Numbered from the stretch's first letter, positions 16,783 to 26,518 are shown. The stretch is DNA of 64,000 nucleotides from Leptothoe sp034932105 (GCF_034932105.1 NZ_JAYGIG010000001.1:62001-126000), one strand, 5' to 3'. Notes: generated by a model from the sequence alone, not told the origin. Program-made: numbers and translations.

Positions 16783-18369
16783 TTATGAGTCTGCCGATAG
16801 CAGTTTACCAACGGTGCGATTGCTAGGGATAAAGGTTGCTCGAGCCACCCGCTGCACATCTTCAGCAGTCACGGCTTCGATCGTCTTTAATTCTTCGAAT
16901 ACATTGCGCCAATCATCGGTCTTAGCTTCATACTCCGTCAGCAAGCTAGCCATACCTGAGTTGGAATCCAGACTCCGTAATAGGGATGCTTTGGCTTGGG
17001 TTTTCACCCGCTGTAGTTCTTCCGGTGTAACGGGTTCCTCCTTCAGCTGGGTGAGCAAGACATCCATCCGTTCAGCCATTTCATCGACGGTGTGCCCAGG
17101 GGCGGTCAGACCATACAGCAAAAGAATATTGCCGTAGCGGTCGCCAGGAAACCCATTGGCGCTACCAATGTTCAGGGAGACTTGAGATTGCTCCACCATG
17201 TCTTGATACATGCGGGATGTACGTCCGCCAACCAAAATGCTTTCAATCATGGCATAGACCACGTGGTCTGGATGGTTGATGCCGGGACGGTGGAACCCTT
17301 CCAGATACCAAGGCTGACTGGGCAAGGTGAGTTCAAAGGATTTTTCTGCCGTTTGTGTCGGCTCTTGGATGGTGACTTCCGGGGGCAAACTACGGGCTTT
17401 GGAACGGCCAAAGTAGGCCTGGGCTAATGCTTTCACATTATTGGGGTCCACATCGCCGACCACGGCAGCAATCAGGTTACTGGGTCCGTAGTAGGCGTCA
17501 AAAAATTGGGCAACGTCTTCTCGGGTGGCGGTGCGTAGATCCTCCTGGTAGCCAATCACCGGTCGGCGATAGGGATGCTTGTCAAAGGCTACTTCTAGGA
17601 ACTTTTCAATCAATTGGCCGATGGGGGAGTTATCCACCCGCATCCGGCGCTCTTCGAGAATGACTTCTTTTTCTTTATAAAATTCGCGGAAAACTGGGTC
17701 GAGGAAACGGGCTGACTCCAAGGACATCCATAGCTCTAGCTTATTGGAGGGCAAGCTGTAGAAGTATCGCGTGGCGTCGGCGGAGGTAGTGGCGTTCAGA
17801 CCCTGTCCGCCCGACTGTTCAATAATTTGACCAAATTTGTTTTGTTCGACGTATTCTGCGGCTTGGGCTTGGAGGGTTTCAAACTGCGATCGCAACGCCG
17901 CCACCTGTGGCTCATCCCCCGTCTTCTCAGCCGCCATCAGCTGATCAAACACCGCATCCATCTCTTGCAACAGGGGGGCCTCCGCTTGGTAATCCTTCGT
18001 GCCGATTTTAGTTGTCCCCTTAAAGGCCAAATGCTCTAGATAGTGAGCCACCCCCGTCTGACCATCCGCCTCATTCACGGCACCCACCTTGGCATATAGC
18101 ATCATCGACACCACCGGAGCCTGGTGACGTTCCAGCACAATGAACTTCATGCCGTTATCAAGGGTAAACTCGCTAACGTCATTCGCCACCCGATCAATGT
18201 AGGGCTGAATCGAGTTTTCTGCGACTTCATCAACGACCAGCGGAACTTGAGCTACCCCATCGGGCACCTGGGCCCAAGCCGGTTCACCCAAGCCAAGCCA
18301 AAACGACAGCACTAAAACAGCTGCCCACAAAAATACCGCCCTCGCCCTTACCAACGGAATTACGCCCAT
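16783..18369 (-). CDS. M16 family zinc peptidase (active type)
   Basis: 528-residue exported metallopeptidase. A signal peptide (AVFLWAAVLVLSFWLGLG, then EPAWAQ) is followed by the inverted zinc motif in GVAHYLEHLAF (about residues 105-115) and the downstream glutamate in EKEVILEERR. A helical insert of about 50 residues (about 130-180, rich in Glu, Gln and Ala) separates the motif from GGQGLNATTSADATRYFY. The second half includes GGRTSRMYQDMV. Probable periplasmic processing or clearance protease; the substrate is unknown. It is followed by its inactive paralogue, suggesting one operon and one complex. Confidence 0.92.
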   Translation of the reverse strand: MGVIPLVRARAVFLWAAVLVLSFWLGLGEPAWAQVPDGVAQVPLVVDEVAENSIQPYIDRVANDVSEFTLDNGMKFIVLERHQAPVVSMMLYAKVGAVNEADGQTGVAHYLEHLAFKGTTKIGTKDYQAEAPLLQEMDAVFDQLMAAEKTGDEPQVAALRSQFETLQAQAAEYVEQNKFGQIIEQSGGQGLNATTSADATRYFYSLPSNKLELWMSLESARFLDPVFREFYKEKEVILEERRMRVDNSPIGQLIEKFLEVAFDKHPYRRPVIGYQEDLRTATREDVAQFFDAYYGPSNLIAAVVGDVDPNNVKALAQAYFGRSKARSLPPEVTIQEPTQTAEKSFELTLPSQPWYLEGFHRPGINHPDHVVYAMIESILVGGRTSRMYQDMVEQSQVSLNIGSANGFPGDRYGNILLLYGLTAPGHTVDEMAERMDVLLTQLKEEPVTPEELQRVKTQAKASLLRSLDSNSGMASLLTEYEAKTDDWRNVFEELKTIEAVTAEDVQRVARATFIPSNRTVGKLLSADS

Positions 18370-18552
18370 AGCACCTCAGCGCAAAATACCGTTACCAGCA
18401 TAGATACTTTTATATATATTGTGCTGAAAATATAATGATAGTTCCGCGAAATCACGGAATATTCTTGAATACCTGTGCCCTAGCAGGGGGATAAAGCCAG
18501 AGTCAATCCGCAGCGCCAAGACTCCCAAAATTGATTACACCCTCTACAGAGC

Positions 18553-18569
18553 ATCTACGTTACGTAGAT
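18553..18569. repeat. Short palindrome ATCTACGT-T-ACGTAGAT
   Basis: An 8-bp perfect inverted repeat around one base, followed by another copy of TTACGTAGATT at 18574-18584 that overlaps the end of the small membrane protein gene. It could be a weak terminator or a protein-binding site. Confidence 0.45.
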
Positions 18570-18573
18570 TGGG

Positions 18574-18858
18574 TTACGTAGATTTCAGATAGGTATATTT
18601 ATAAAACGCAAACATCTCGAACAAACCACCGACAATACTTAGGGTCAGGCAAATACTCACCACACCGTGCCACACATCACCGGCCCCAAACGTGACCAAA
18701 AAATCCATCAGACGATCTTTCCCCAGATCACTGATGGCGGCCAAAGGAGACCATGAACCCAATGTCAGGGCCCCTAAGGCTATGGCCAAAATGGCTGCAG
18801 GCAAAAGGAAGCAAATCCCCGTCGTCAAAACCAAAGATATCAATAGCTGTAAGCCCAT
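18574..18858 (-). CDS. Small hypothetical membrane protein
   Basis: About 94 residues with three hydrophobic segments (LQLLISLVLTTGICFLLPAA, ILAIALGALTLG, and VVSICLTLSIVGGLFEMFAF) and a cytoplasmic-looking KYTYLKST tail. I do not recognise the family. The ATG at 18858 (MGLQLL) is preferred because a G-rich GGTGGGGG box lies just upstream; the frame extends to a TTG at 18936. It stands between the M16 pair and the MlaE-type permease, with no obvious functional link. Confidence 0.65.
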   Translation of the reverse strand: MGLQLLISLVLTTGICFLLPAAILAIALGALTLGSWSPLAAISDLGKDRLMDFLVTFGAGDVWHGVVSICLTLSIVGGLFEMFAFYKYTYLKST

Positions 18859-19139
18859 CTTTAACCCCCACCACACCGTACAAGGGTGCAAGAAACCACC
18901 CCAACCATAGGGGCTATTGATGGCAATAAACGCCAACTTGAGGAATCTTAAATTTTCATAAAATTACAGAGCATTTAGAACCGTAGCTTCATCTTTTGCT
19001 TAACCAATTAGAATACTTCGCAACCCTTAGAATATAGATTTGCACCATAGTTCACGCTGTAGGTAATTGCTGCAGGCTGATAGATACCGTGATCTATCAC
19101 CTGTAGTTTGTTGCTTACTTTGCCCCATCCCTAACGGAG

Positions 19140-19934
19140 TTGCTTGCCTTGTTCGGCTCATTTTCCACATCCAGCCTGGCCAGATGGGGCCAGCGTCTAT
19201 TGGCGGCAGTTATGCTCGGCGGTCAAGTAATTGTCCATTTAGTGACCCGCCCCCTACACCGACGTAACACCATCGAGCAAATGGCTGCGGTGGGGCCGGA
19301 GTCTTTACTCATTACCCTAGTGACCGCCAGCTTTGTCGGCATGGTGTTTACCATTCAGGTCACCCGAGAGTTTATTGACTTTGGAGCCACCACGGCCGTC
19401 GGTGGAGTATTAGCCCTCACCTTAGCCAGGGAACTAGCCCCCGTCCTCACCGCCGTGATCATTGCCGGGCGGGTGGGATCTGCCTTTGCAGCGGAAATTG
19501 GCACCATGCAGGTGACCGAACAGATTGATGCGTTACAGCTCCTCAAAACTGACCCGGTGGATTACCTGGTCATCCCCAGGGTGCTGGCCTGCGCCCTGAT
19601 GCTGCCCCTACTCACCATCCTGTCATTCATTACCGGCATGACCGGGGGACTGATTATTACCTCCACCATGTTCAACATTTCCCAAACGGTTTTTCTCGAC
19701 TCCGCCCGAGTCTTTCTGGGGGTGTGGGATCTCGTGAGTGCCATGATCAAAGCCCTAGTGTTTGGCGGTCTAATCGCCATCATTGGCTCTAGCTGGGGGC
19801 TCACCACCACCGGGGGCGCTAAAGGCGTCGGTCAGTCCACCACCACCGCCGTGGTCACCGCCCTACTGGCTATTTTTATCAGTAATTTTTTCCTGTCTTG
19901 GCTCATGTTCCAAAGCTCAGCTGTGACTTTTTAA
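19140..19934 (+). CDS. MlaE-family ABC transporter permease
   Basis: 264-residue membrane protein of the MlaE/YrbE/Tgd1 family, the permease of lipid-transporting ABC systems in outer-membrane organisms and chloroplasts. Typical motifs are visible: FVGMVFTIQVTREFIDFG, LARELAPVLTAVIIAGRVG, FAAEIGTMQVTEQIDAL and LALTL before them, with about five hydrophobic spans. The ATPase and substrate-binding (MlaD) partners are not in the neighbourhood, which is usual in cyanobacteria. The start is TTG; a GGAG box touches the TTG at 19140 and fits better a second in-frame TTG at 19149. Confidence 0.92.
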   Translation: MLALFGSFSTSSLARWGQRLLAAVMLGGQVIVHLVTRPLHRRNTIEQMAAVGPESLLITLVTASFVGMVFTIQVTREFIDFGATTAVGGVLALTLARELAPVLTAVIIAGRVGSAFAAEIGTMQVTEQIDALQLLKTDPVDYLVIPRVLACALMLPLLTILSFITGMTGGLIITSTMFNISQTVFLDSARVFLGVWDLVSAMIKALVFGGLIAIIGSSWGLTTTGGAKGVGQSTTTAVVTALLAIFISNFFLSWLMFQSSAVTF

Positions 19935-19988
19935 ATCCTCAGGCCAGTTTCTCTGAAGGATTTCCTGGGACAGTGGCCAATGTCCAGC

Positions 19989-20432
19989 TTATATTTCCAC
20001 CTCGGTAAGCTTATTGAGATAGCGCTCGATGAGTAAAATCGCCACAATGTCATCAATCGGTCGGGGAATGCTGCGGATGCGTTGGGGCAACAGACGACTG
20101 AGCCCCTTGGGGGGAAACATTTCCCAGTAGAGATCGCGGGCCTCCAAACTGCTGTAGCGTTCATCCACCAAAATCACATTCGGAGCCTCCTGCAAACGCG
20201 ACAGCTCATGTTTCCAAAGCTTTGCCCCGGTCTGATCACCCATCACAATCAGAGAAATGGGATAGGTCTGGCGGAGAGATTCAATGTGATCGATCACCTC
20301 CCCCACCAAGATGACCTCGTGGTAACACAGGGTACGATCCACCCCGACAATGGCTAAACCACATTTGTATCGACCTGGATCGAAGCCTAAAATAACCGGT
20401 TGCGATAGTTTGGAAAAAACAGTGGAGGTCAC
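19989..20432 (-). CDS. YqgF/RuvX-like RNase H-fold nuclease
   Basis: 147-residue protein of the RuvC-like RNase H fold. The N-terminal LGFDPGRYKCGLAIVG carries the first catalytic Asp, VDERYSSLEARDLYWE matches the conserved YqgF segment, and PIDDIVAILLIERYL carries the last acidic pair. YqgF proteins take part in 16S rRNA 5'-end maturation; this shorter type is a second copy found in cyanobacteria alongside a canonical RuvX, so its exact role is uncertain. It is convergent with the MlaE-type permease gene. Confidence 0.85.
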   Translation of the reverse strand: MTSTVFSKLSQPVILGFDPGRYKCGLAIVGVDRTLCYHEVILVGEVIDHIESLRQTYPISLIVMGDQTGAKLWKHELSRLQEAPNVILVDERYSSLEARDLYWEMFPPKGLSRLLPQRIRSIPRPIDDIVAILLIERYLNKLTEVEI

Positions 20433-20797
20433 AGGGCGAACGGTCCAGAAAAGGCACTAGATATAGGCTGACACTAGGCGCATCGGGCCTCTGTGTTGGA
20501 TATCACCATTTTACGCCCATCTTTAGGGTGCCTGCATCAGCATCGGACGCCATCGAGCAAGTCTGCCAACCACCAATTCTGCATATTTGGCGAAGGATAG
20601 CTTGCGCTTTCAACAAAATCTGGCAAACTAAAGTCTGGCGGAATAAATTGGGTGCGCAGCCAATGGGGGAGAAGCATCCTATCCTGTTGTTCAGTTCGCC
20701 TCATTACGGTTGACGGTTTAGGGCACAACCGTTAATTTTGCGCAGATGTTAATAGCATTGACAGTGGTTGTGAATGGAATACCAATGCTATGGTCTA
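20433..20797. other. Intergenic region upstream of smc
   Basis: About 365 bases between divergent genes. Two overlapping short ORFs on opposite strands (20528-20713 plus, 20537-20728 minus) have no recognisable motif and cannot both be real; I do not call either. TTGACA occurs at 20758-20763 and an extended -10-like TGCTATGGT at 20786-20794, just before the candidate LexA box. Confidence 0.5.
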
Positions 20798-20811
20798 AGT
20801 ACACTTGTACG
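20798..20811 (+). promoter_or_regulatory. Candidate LexA (SOS) box upstream of smc
   Basis: AGTACACTTGTACG fits the published cyanobacterial LexA consensus RGTACNNNDGTWCB at every defined position. It ends 24 bases before the GTG start of smc and directly follows an extended -10-like element, where a repressor would block transcription. No expression evidence is available from sequence. Confidence 0.6.
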
Positions 20812-20835
20812 CACTAGTTCGGGTGCGCCTGCTTT

Positions 20836-23800
20836 GTGCATGTAAAGCGAGTTGAACTATCCCACTTTAAGTCTTTTGGAGGGACGACTCAAGTTCCTCT
20901 GCTCCAGGGCTTTACCGTTATTTCTGGCCCTAACGGCTCGGGGAAATCAAACATCCTCGATGCCCTTTTGTTTTGTTTGGGGTTGGCTAGCTCCAAGGGC
21001 ATGCGGGCAGAACGCCTGCCGGACTTAGTCAATCAAAATCATGCCAGTCGCCGCTCCACCGCAGAAGCGAGCGTCACGGCTACGTTTGATATTAGTGATA
21101 TTCCAGTGGAGCTGCTACAGAGGGATGAGGATGCAGCCCCAACCCCCAACCATGAAGACAACCTAGAGCAACCTGAGGAAGATTTAGCGGCAGAAATAGC
21201 TCCAGAAACACCAGGAGATGAGCCTTCGCCTGTAGCTGAGAGCACCCCAGATGCCCATAGCCCCCAGGCCGATATCCAGGCAGGAGAGACCGCCACTCCC
21301 GATAACATCGTGCCCCTACCCAGGGAATGGAGCGTCACCCGCCGCTTACGGATCACCTCCCAGGGGAGCTATACATCTAACTATTTTATTGACGGTCAGC
21401 CCTGTACCCTCAATGAGCTGCATGACCAGCTCCAAAAGTTTCGCATTTACCCCGAGGGTTACAACGTGGTGCTCCAGGGGGACGTTACCAGCATTATCTC
21501 GATGAAATCGCGGGAACGTCGGGAAATTATTGACGAGCTGGCGGGGGTGGCCTCGTTTGATCGCAAAATTGACCAGGCTAAGCTCAAGCTGGATATGGTG
21601 CGGGAGCGGGAAGAACGCTTTCGCATTGTGGAACGAGAACTAATTGATCAGCTGGAACGGCTGGATCAGGACCGTAAAAAAGCTGAAAAGTATAAGCAGC
21701 TGAAGGCGACGCTACAGGAAAAGACCCAGTGGCAGGCGGTGCTGGTGTGGCAACAGCAACAGCGGCAAGCCCAGCAACTAGAGGAACAAATCGCCCAGGG
21801 CAAAGAGCAGGCGATCACCCTGGGCCAGCAACGGGAAGCGTTGATTGCGCTGATTAGCACCACCGCCACCGAGCTAGAGGAGCTCAGCACGAAGGTTAAG
21901 GCCCTGGGGGAAGAAGAGCATTTGGCTCTCCAGGCCAAGCTGGCCACCCAGGAAGCCGAACTGCGTCAGCTAGAACGCCAGGAACAGACCCTCACCCAGT
22001 CCACCCGAGAGCTGGCGGCCAAGTTGCAGGCCACCCAGGTGGAGTTGCAGCGCCAAAACCAAGACTGGAAAACCCTAGGCCAACAGTTAACCAGCCTGAG
22101 TGAAACTGAGCTCACCCAGCTGCAAGCAGCCAAGGATCGGGCGGCGCAAGCGGTGGAGGAAAGTCGAGAAGCGACGAGCGCGATCGCAACCGCCTCCCAA
22201 GCCTGGGTCGCCACCCAAACCAACCTCCGCCGAGAGGTTGAGTCCCTGCTCAGTGCCCTCGAACCCCAGCGCAGTGAGCAGGTGCGTCTCCAGGAGCGTC
22301 TCCACCAGCTACAAAGCCAAATCGCCAGCCAAACCACCACCCTCCAAGGCTTGGCAGTGGAACTAGCCGCCACCCCCGCCATCGCAGGCACCCAGATCGC
22401 CACCACAGAAGCCACCATTCAAACCCTGGCCCAAGCTGTAGCCGCCGCTGAACAGGAACTCAAAATCCAGCGCGCAACCCGCGACCGATTACTCCAAGAA
22501 CTGCGGGAAAAGCAGCGGGAATTGGACAAGCTGGAAGCCCAGGAACAGGCCCTGCAGGAAACCCATGGCACCCAAGCCACGGAGGTGCTGGTCAAAAGCG
22601 GCCTCGCCGGCATCTGTGGTCTAGTGGCTCAGCTGGGCCGGGTAGACCCTAAATATCAAACCGCTTTAGAAATTGCGGCCGGTGCCCGCCTCGGCTATCT
22701 AGTGGTGGAAAATGACGGCGTCGCCTCCCGAGGCATCGACATTCTCAAGCGCCAGCGCGCGGGTCGGGCCACTTTCTTACCCTTGAATGCAATTCGTGCC
22801 CCCCACCATCAAAAGGTTGGCAAGTGGGAACGCCCCGATGGCTTTATCGACTATGCGGTGGATCTGATTGAATGCGATGACCTCTACCGTGAGGTATTTG
22901 CCTTTGTATTTGGTAATACGGTGGTGTTTGAACAACTGCATGAGGCCCGCCGCCATCTGGGCAAATTTCGCATGGTCACCCTGGATGGGGAAGTGCTAGA
23001 AAGCAGCGGTGCCATGACCGGGGGTAGCCTGCGCCGCCAGGGTCGGCTCCACTTTGGCACCGTCGAAGCTGGAGAATCGGCTGAAGCTAAAGCGCTGCGG
23101 GAACGGATACAGGAAATTGAGCAAATTTTGGTGAGTTGCGATCGCGCCCTAACCAACGCCGATGCCACCGTCCAAACCCAGTCCAAAGCCCTGATCGACG
23201 CTCGCCAGAGCTACCGAGAGCAGCAGTTGCAAAACACCCAATCCGAACAGCAACACCAACAGCTGCAACAACGCCTCGACCAAGCCCAACAGCAGCAACA
23301 GCAATATCAAGCGGAATACACCACCGCCCAAGCCCGACTGCAAACCCTGGAAACAGCCCTGCCCGAGCAGGAAACCCGACTCCAGCAAAAACGCCAAGAG
23401 CTAACCGCCCTAGAAGAATCCCAAACCCACAGCGAATGGCAGCAGGCCCAAATTAAGGTGCGGGCCTTAGAGGCGGAACTGACTGAACGGCAGCAGGCCC
23501 TGCAAACAGCCCTGCAGCGACAAAACGAGCTGGAAGTCCAGCGGCAGCGCCTCCAGGAAAAAATTCAGATCGCCCAGCGAACCTTAGACCAGGGTCGTCA
23601 GCAGCAACAGACCCAAATTAATCAACAGACAGAATTCAATCAGCAGCAAGCCACCCTGAAACAGGAGATAATCGCCACCCAAGCCGCCCTGGCTGAGCTG
23701 GATAAAACCCTAGCCGGGGAAAAAGCCGAACGCGATCGCAAAGAACACCAACTCCGGGACCAGCGCAACCAGCTGCAACAGCTAGAGTGGAAGCAACAAA

Positions 23801-24576
23801 AACTCAGCGAAACCCAGCAGGAACGCCAACAGCAGTTGACGGATCTGCAAACCGCCCTCGAGACCCAACAGGCAGAACTCCCCGACCCCCTGCCCGAAAT
23901 CCCAGACGACCTCACCCTAGAAACCCTACAAAACCAGCTCAAGTCCCTGCAGCGCCGCCTAGAAGCCATGGAACCCGTCAACATGCTGGCCCTAGAAGAG
24001 TACGAACGCACCCAGGAACGCCTAGAGGAACTCACCACCAAGCTCACCACCCTCGAAGACGAGCGCACCGAACTACTGCTGCGGATCGAAAACTTCACCA
24101 CCCTGCGCCGTCATGCCTTCCAAGAAGCCTTTGAAGCCGTCAACAAAAACTTCCAGGCGATTTTTGCTGAGCTATCCGACGGCGACGGCTATCTTCAGCT
24201 GGACGACCCGGAAGATCCCTTCAACGGTGGCCTCAATCTGGTGGCCCACCCCAAGGGCAAACCCGTCCGACGCCTAGCCTCCATGTCCGGTGGCGAAAAA
24301 TCCCTCACCGCCCTCAGCTTTATCTTTGCCCTCCAGCGCTACCGTCCCTCACCGTTCTACGCCTTTGACGAAGTGGATATGTTCCTCGATGGTGCCAACG
24401 TGGAACGCCTGTCCAAAATGATCCGCCACCAGGCTCAGCAGGCTCAGTTCATCGTCGTTAGCCTCCGTCGCCCCATGATCGAATCCGCTGAACGCACCAT
24501 TGGCGTCACCCAGGCTAGGGGAGCCTATACCCAGGTACTGGGAATTAACCTCCAGCGGGCTAGCGCTGGGGGATAG
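20836..24576 (+). CDS. smc: Chromosome partition protein SMC
   Basis: 1246-residue SMC ATPase for chromosome organisation and segregation. Walker A is ISGPNGSGKSNILDALLF (near residue 35); Q-rich coiled-coil arms run from about 230 to 580 and from about 730 to 1040; the hinge is about 585-725 (GLAGICGLVAQLGRVDPKYQ, then GAMTGGSLRRQG). The C-terminal head has LSGGEKS-type MSGGEKSLTALSF (about 1150) and Walker B FYAFDEVDMFLDG (about 1175). An acidic, low-complexity insert at about 95-160 interrupts the N-terminal head before EWSVTRRLRI. Start is GTG at 20836. ScpA and ScpB partners are not adjacent. Confidence 0.97.
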   Translation: MHVKRVELSHFKSFGGTTQVPLLQGFTVISGPNGSGKSNILDALLFCLGLASSKGMRAERLPDLVNQNHASRRSTAEASVTATFDISDIPVELLQRDEDAAPTPNHEDNLEQPEEDLAAEIAPETPGDEPSPVAESTPDAHSPQADIQAGETATPDNIVPLPREWSVTRRLRITSQGSYTSNYFIDGQPCTLNELHDQLQKFRIYPEGYNVVLQGDVTSIISMKSRERREIIDELAGVASFDRKIDQAKLKLDMVREREERFRIVERELIDQLERLDQDRKKAEKYKQLKATLQEKTQWQAVLVWQQQQRQAQQLEEQIAQGKEQAITLGQQREALIALISTTATELEELSTKVKALGEEEHLALQAKLATQEAELRQLERQEQTLTQSTRELAAKLQATQVELQRQNQDWKTLGQQLTSLSETELTQLQAAKDRAAQAVEESREATSAIATASQAWVATQTNLRREVESLLSALEPQRSEQVRLQERLHQLQSQIASQTTTLQGLAVELAATPAIAGTQIATTEATIQTLAQAVAAAEQELKIQRATRDRLLQELREKQRELDKLEAQEQALQETHGTQATEVLVKSGLAGICGLVAQLGRVDPKYQTALEIAAGARLGYLVVENDGVASRGIDILKRQRAGRATFLPLNAIRAPHHQKVGKWERPDGFIDYAVDLIECDDLYREVFAFVFGNTVVFEQLHEARRHLGKFRMVTLDGEVLESSGAMTGGSLRRQGRLHFGTVEAGESAEAKALRERIQEIEQILVSCDRALTNADATVQTQSKALIDARQSYREQQLQNTQSEQQHQQLQQRLDQAQQQQQQYQAEYTTAQARLQTLETALPEQETRLQQKRQELTALEESQTHSEWQQAQIKVRALEAELTERQQALQTALQRQNELEVQRQRLQEKIQIAQRTLDQGRQQQQTQINQQTEFNQQQATLKQEIIATQAALAELDKTLAGEKAERDRKEHQLRDQRNQLQQLEWKQQKLSETQQERQQQLTDLQTALETQQAELPDPLPEIPDDLTLETLQNQLKSLQRRLEAMEPVNMLALEEYERTQERLEELTTKLTTLEDERTELLLRIENFTTLRRHAFQEAFEAVNKNFQAIFAELSDGDGYLQLDDPEDPFNGGLNLVAHPKGKPVRRLASMSGGEKSLTALSFIFALQRYRPSPFYAFDEVDMFLDGANVERLSKMIRHQAQQAQFIVVSLRRPMIESAERTIGVTQARGAYTQVLGINLQRASAGG

Positions 24577-24711
24577 GGGAAGCGTTTCGGTTTCACACAC
24601 TGTCAAAAAAACGAAGTATAGGGTGTAATGTGATGAGGCACGTTTTTTTACTTCAGAAATCTGCCCACTGCATTACGTAGACCTATAGACACTTCACAGT
24701 AAACCCCAGCG

Positions 24712-25524
24712 ATGAGTTTTGAACAAAGTCGGCTGCGCTCCGACATGATTGGCACCCAAGTGATTACCCGCGATACAGGCCGTCGTTTGGGCGTAGTCAG
24801 TCAGCTTTGGGTCGATATAGATAGAGGTCGCGGTGAAGGCGGCGAAGTCGTTGCCCTGGGGCTACGGGATAATATTTTATCTAGAGTCATCTCTGGACCA
24901 GAGCAGATTATGCTGCTGAGCAGCATCCGCAAAATTGGCGACGTCATATTGGTGGATGACGATTCAGCCATTGAAGATGACATCAGCATGGCCAATTACA
25001 CCAATCTCATCAAAAGTGAAGTGATTACGGAGTCAGGGGAAGGTCTGGGTCGTGTCCGTGGGTTCAAATTTGATGTGGTCAGTGGCAAACTACAGTCCCT
25101 GGTGATCGCGTCCATGGGACTACCTCAAATTCCCGATCAGGTGATTAGTTCCTACGAACTACCTGTTGAAGAAATTGTCAGCACTGGCCCCGATCGAATC
25201 ATTGTCTTCGAAGGATCAGAAGAAAAACTGAAGCAAATTAGCGTTGGCCTATTAGAACGGCTGGGCCTGGGCTCCACCCCTTGGGAGCGGGAAGACGACG
25301 GATACATCATGCCCACCTCTGCCAGCAATCAACTCCCATCAGGCGTCAAACAACAAGCTCCACCACCACGACGGGAGGTGGCACCGCCCCAACGGCTCGA
25401 ACTTGAACAGCCCATTCGTCCTCCGGTGGAACAACCCATGCCTGAGGCTGAGCCCTACCAAGCCCAACCCCTCAACATTCCCCAAAAGAAAAAAGTCATG
25501 GAATATGAAGAGGACGACTTCTAA
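24712..25524 (+). CDS. PRC-barrel domain protein
   Basis: 270 residues with two PRC-barrel repeats, about 8-85 (LRSDMIGTQVITRDTGRRLG) and about 95-170 (SEVITESGEGLGRVRGFKFD), followed by a proline/glutamine-rich disordered tail that ends in the acidic EYEEDDF. PRC barrels occur in photosynthetic reaction-centre H subunits and in RNA-processing proteins; the two-repeat form is widespread in cyanobacteria without known function. No membrane span or signal peptide. It follows smc on the same strand with a 135-base gap. Confidence 0.87.
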   Translation: MSFEQSRLRSDMIGTQVITRDTGRRLGVVSQLWVDIDRGRGEGGEVVALGLRDNILSRVISGPEQIMLLSSIRKIGDVILVDDDSAIEDDISMANYTNLIKSEVITESGEGLGRVRGFKFDVVSGKLQSLVIASMGLPQIPDQVISSYELPVEEIVSTGPDRIIVFEGSEEKLKQISVGLLERLGLGSTPWEREDDGYIMPTSASNQLPSGVKQQAPPPRREVAPPQRLELEQPIRPPVEQPMPEAEPYQAQPLNIPQKKKVMEYEEDDF

Positions 25525-25654
25525 TCCTATGGCAGGATAGATAGTCCCCTGCTTGCATCAGCCGATAGAATCCACCCATTCTGGCATGCATGACATCGGT
25601 TCCTAGGTCACTTAGTCGTTTTGTGCTCAGTAGTTTTGTGCTCAGTAATTTGCC

Positions 25655-26401
25655 GTGGCTGTTCTCCCTGCTCCCCTCAACCAGCTATTTGTCATGGGTT
25701 TACCGGTACATGCCAGTACCGATTATGTCAGCTGGCTGATGGAAACCATGCGGGCAGGGGTGGGTGGCCATGTCATCACCCTGAATGCGGAAATGTGCGT
25801 CCAGGCTGAAACCAATATCGATCTGCAGAAACTTGTTCAGAGCGCCACCTTAGTTATTCCCGATGGGGCTGGCATAGAACTTTATTTTCAGTGGATCCAG
25901 CGGCGCAACCTCAAACGGTATCCAGGGATTGAGTTTGCTGTGGATGTCTTAAAACAGCTCCAGCCTACAGAACCGGTGGTTTTCTATGGTGGAGCTCCTG
26001 AATTAGCCCAGACGGCAGCGGAACATTGGCAGCGGCAATGTCCAGATTTAAATGTTGCGATCGCACAGCACGGCTATCTCTCAGACAGCGAACAGCTAGA
26101 TTTCCAAAGCCAACTCCAGGCCATACAACCCAGCATCATCTTTGTCGGCTTAGGAGTTCCCCGCCAAGAACTATGGATTGCCGCCCACCGCCATCTTTGC
26201 CCCAAGGCCATGTGGATCGGTGTCGGCGGTAGCTTTGACATCTGGGCTGGGAAAAAACAGCGCGCCCCCCATTGGATGCGTAACAACAATTTAGAGTGGC
26301 TCTATCGCCTCTACCAAGAACCCTGGCGCTGGCGACGGATGCTGGCCCTACCCAAATTTGTCCTCCGCTCCATCGGCTATGACCTAGGCTGGCGGACCTA
26401 A
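25655..26401 (+). CDS. WecB/TagA/CpsF-family glycosyltransferase
   Basis: 248 residues of GT26-type fold, the family that adds N-acetylmannosaminuronate or N-acetylmannosamine to undecaprenyl-linked GlcNAc. Typical motifs are THVITLNAEMC-like GGHVITLNAEMCVQA, VIPDGAGIELYFQW, the YGGAPEL turn, FVGLGVPRQELWI and GVGGSFDIWAGKKQRAP, with the C-terminal amphipathic segment RNNNLEWLYRLYQEPWRW that holds the enzyme to the membrane. Start is GTG at 25655. A role in an exported polysaccharide is likely, but no polysaccharide cluster surrounds it. Confidence 0.92.
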   Translation: MAVLPAPLNQLFVMGLPVHASTDYVSWLMETMRAGVGGHVITLNAEMCVQAETNIDLQKLVQSATLVIPDGAGIELYFQWIQRRNLKRYPGIEFAVDVLKQLQPTEPVVFYGGAPELAQTAAEHWQRQCPDLNVAIAQHGYLSDSEQLDFQSQLQAIQPSIIFVGLGVPRQELWIAAHRHLCPKAMWIGVGGSFDIWAGKKQRAPHWMRNNNLEWLYRLYQEPWRWRRMLALPKFVLRSIGYDLGWRT

Positions 26402-26518
26402 GCCGCTCCGCAACGCCCCAAAAAGTTCCATAAAATTTATCAAGGTGCTGGACATTCGCCCCATTGCCTATATCCTTGTACAAAGACAAAATACAGTCCC
26501 CCAAGCCCCACAGCTCCA

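Noticed and set aside
20528..20728. Two overlapping small ORFs, one on each strand
   Set aside because: They share the same bases on opposite strands, have no recognisable motif, and the region serves as the smc promoter.
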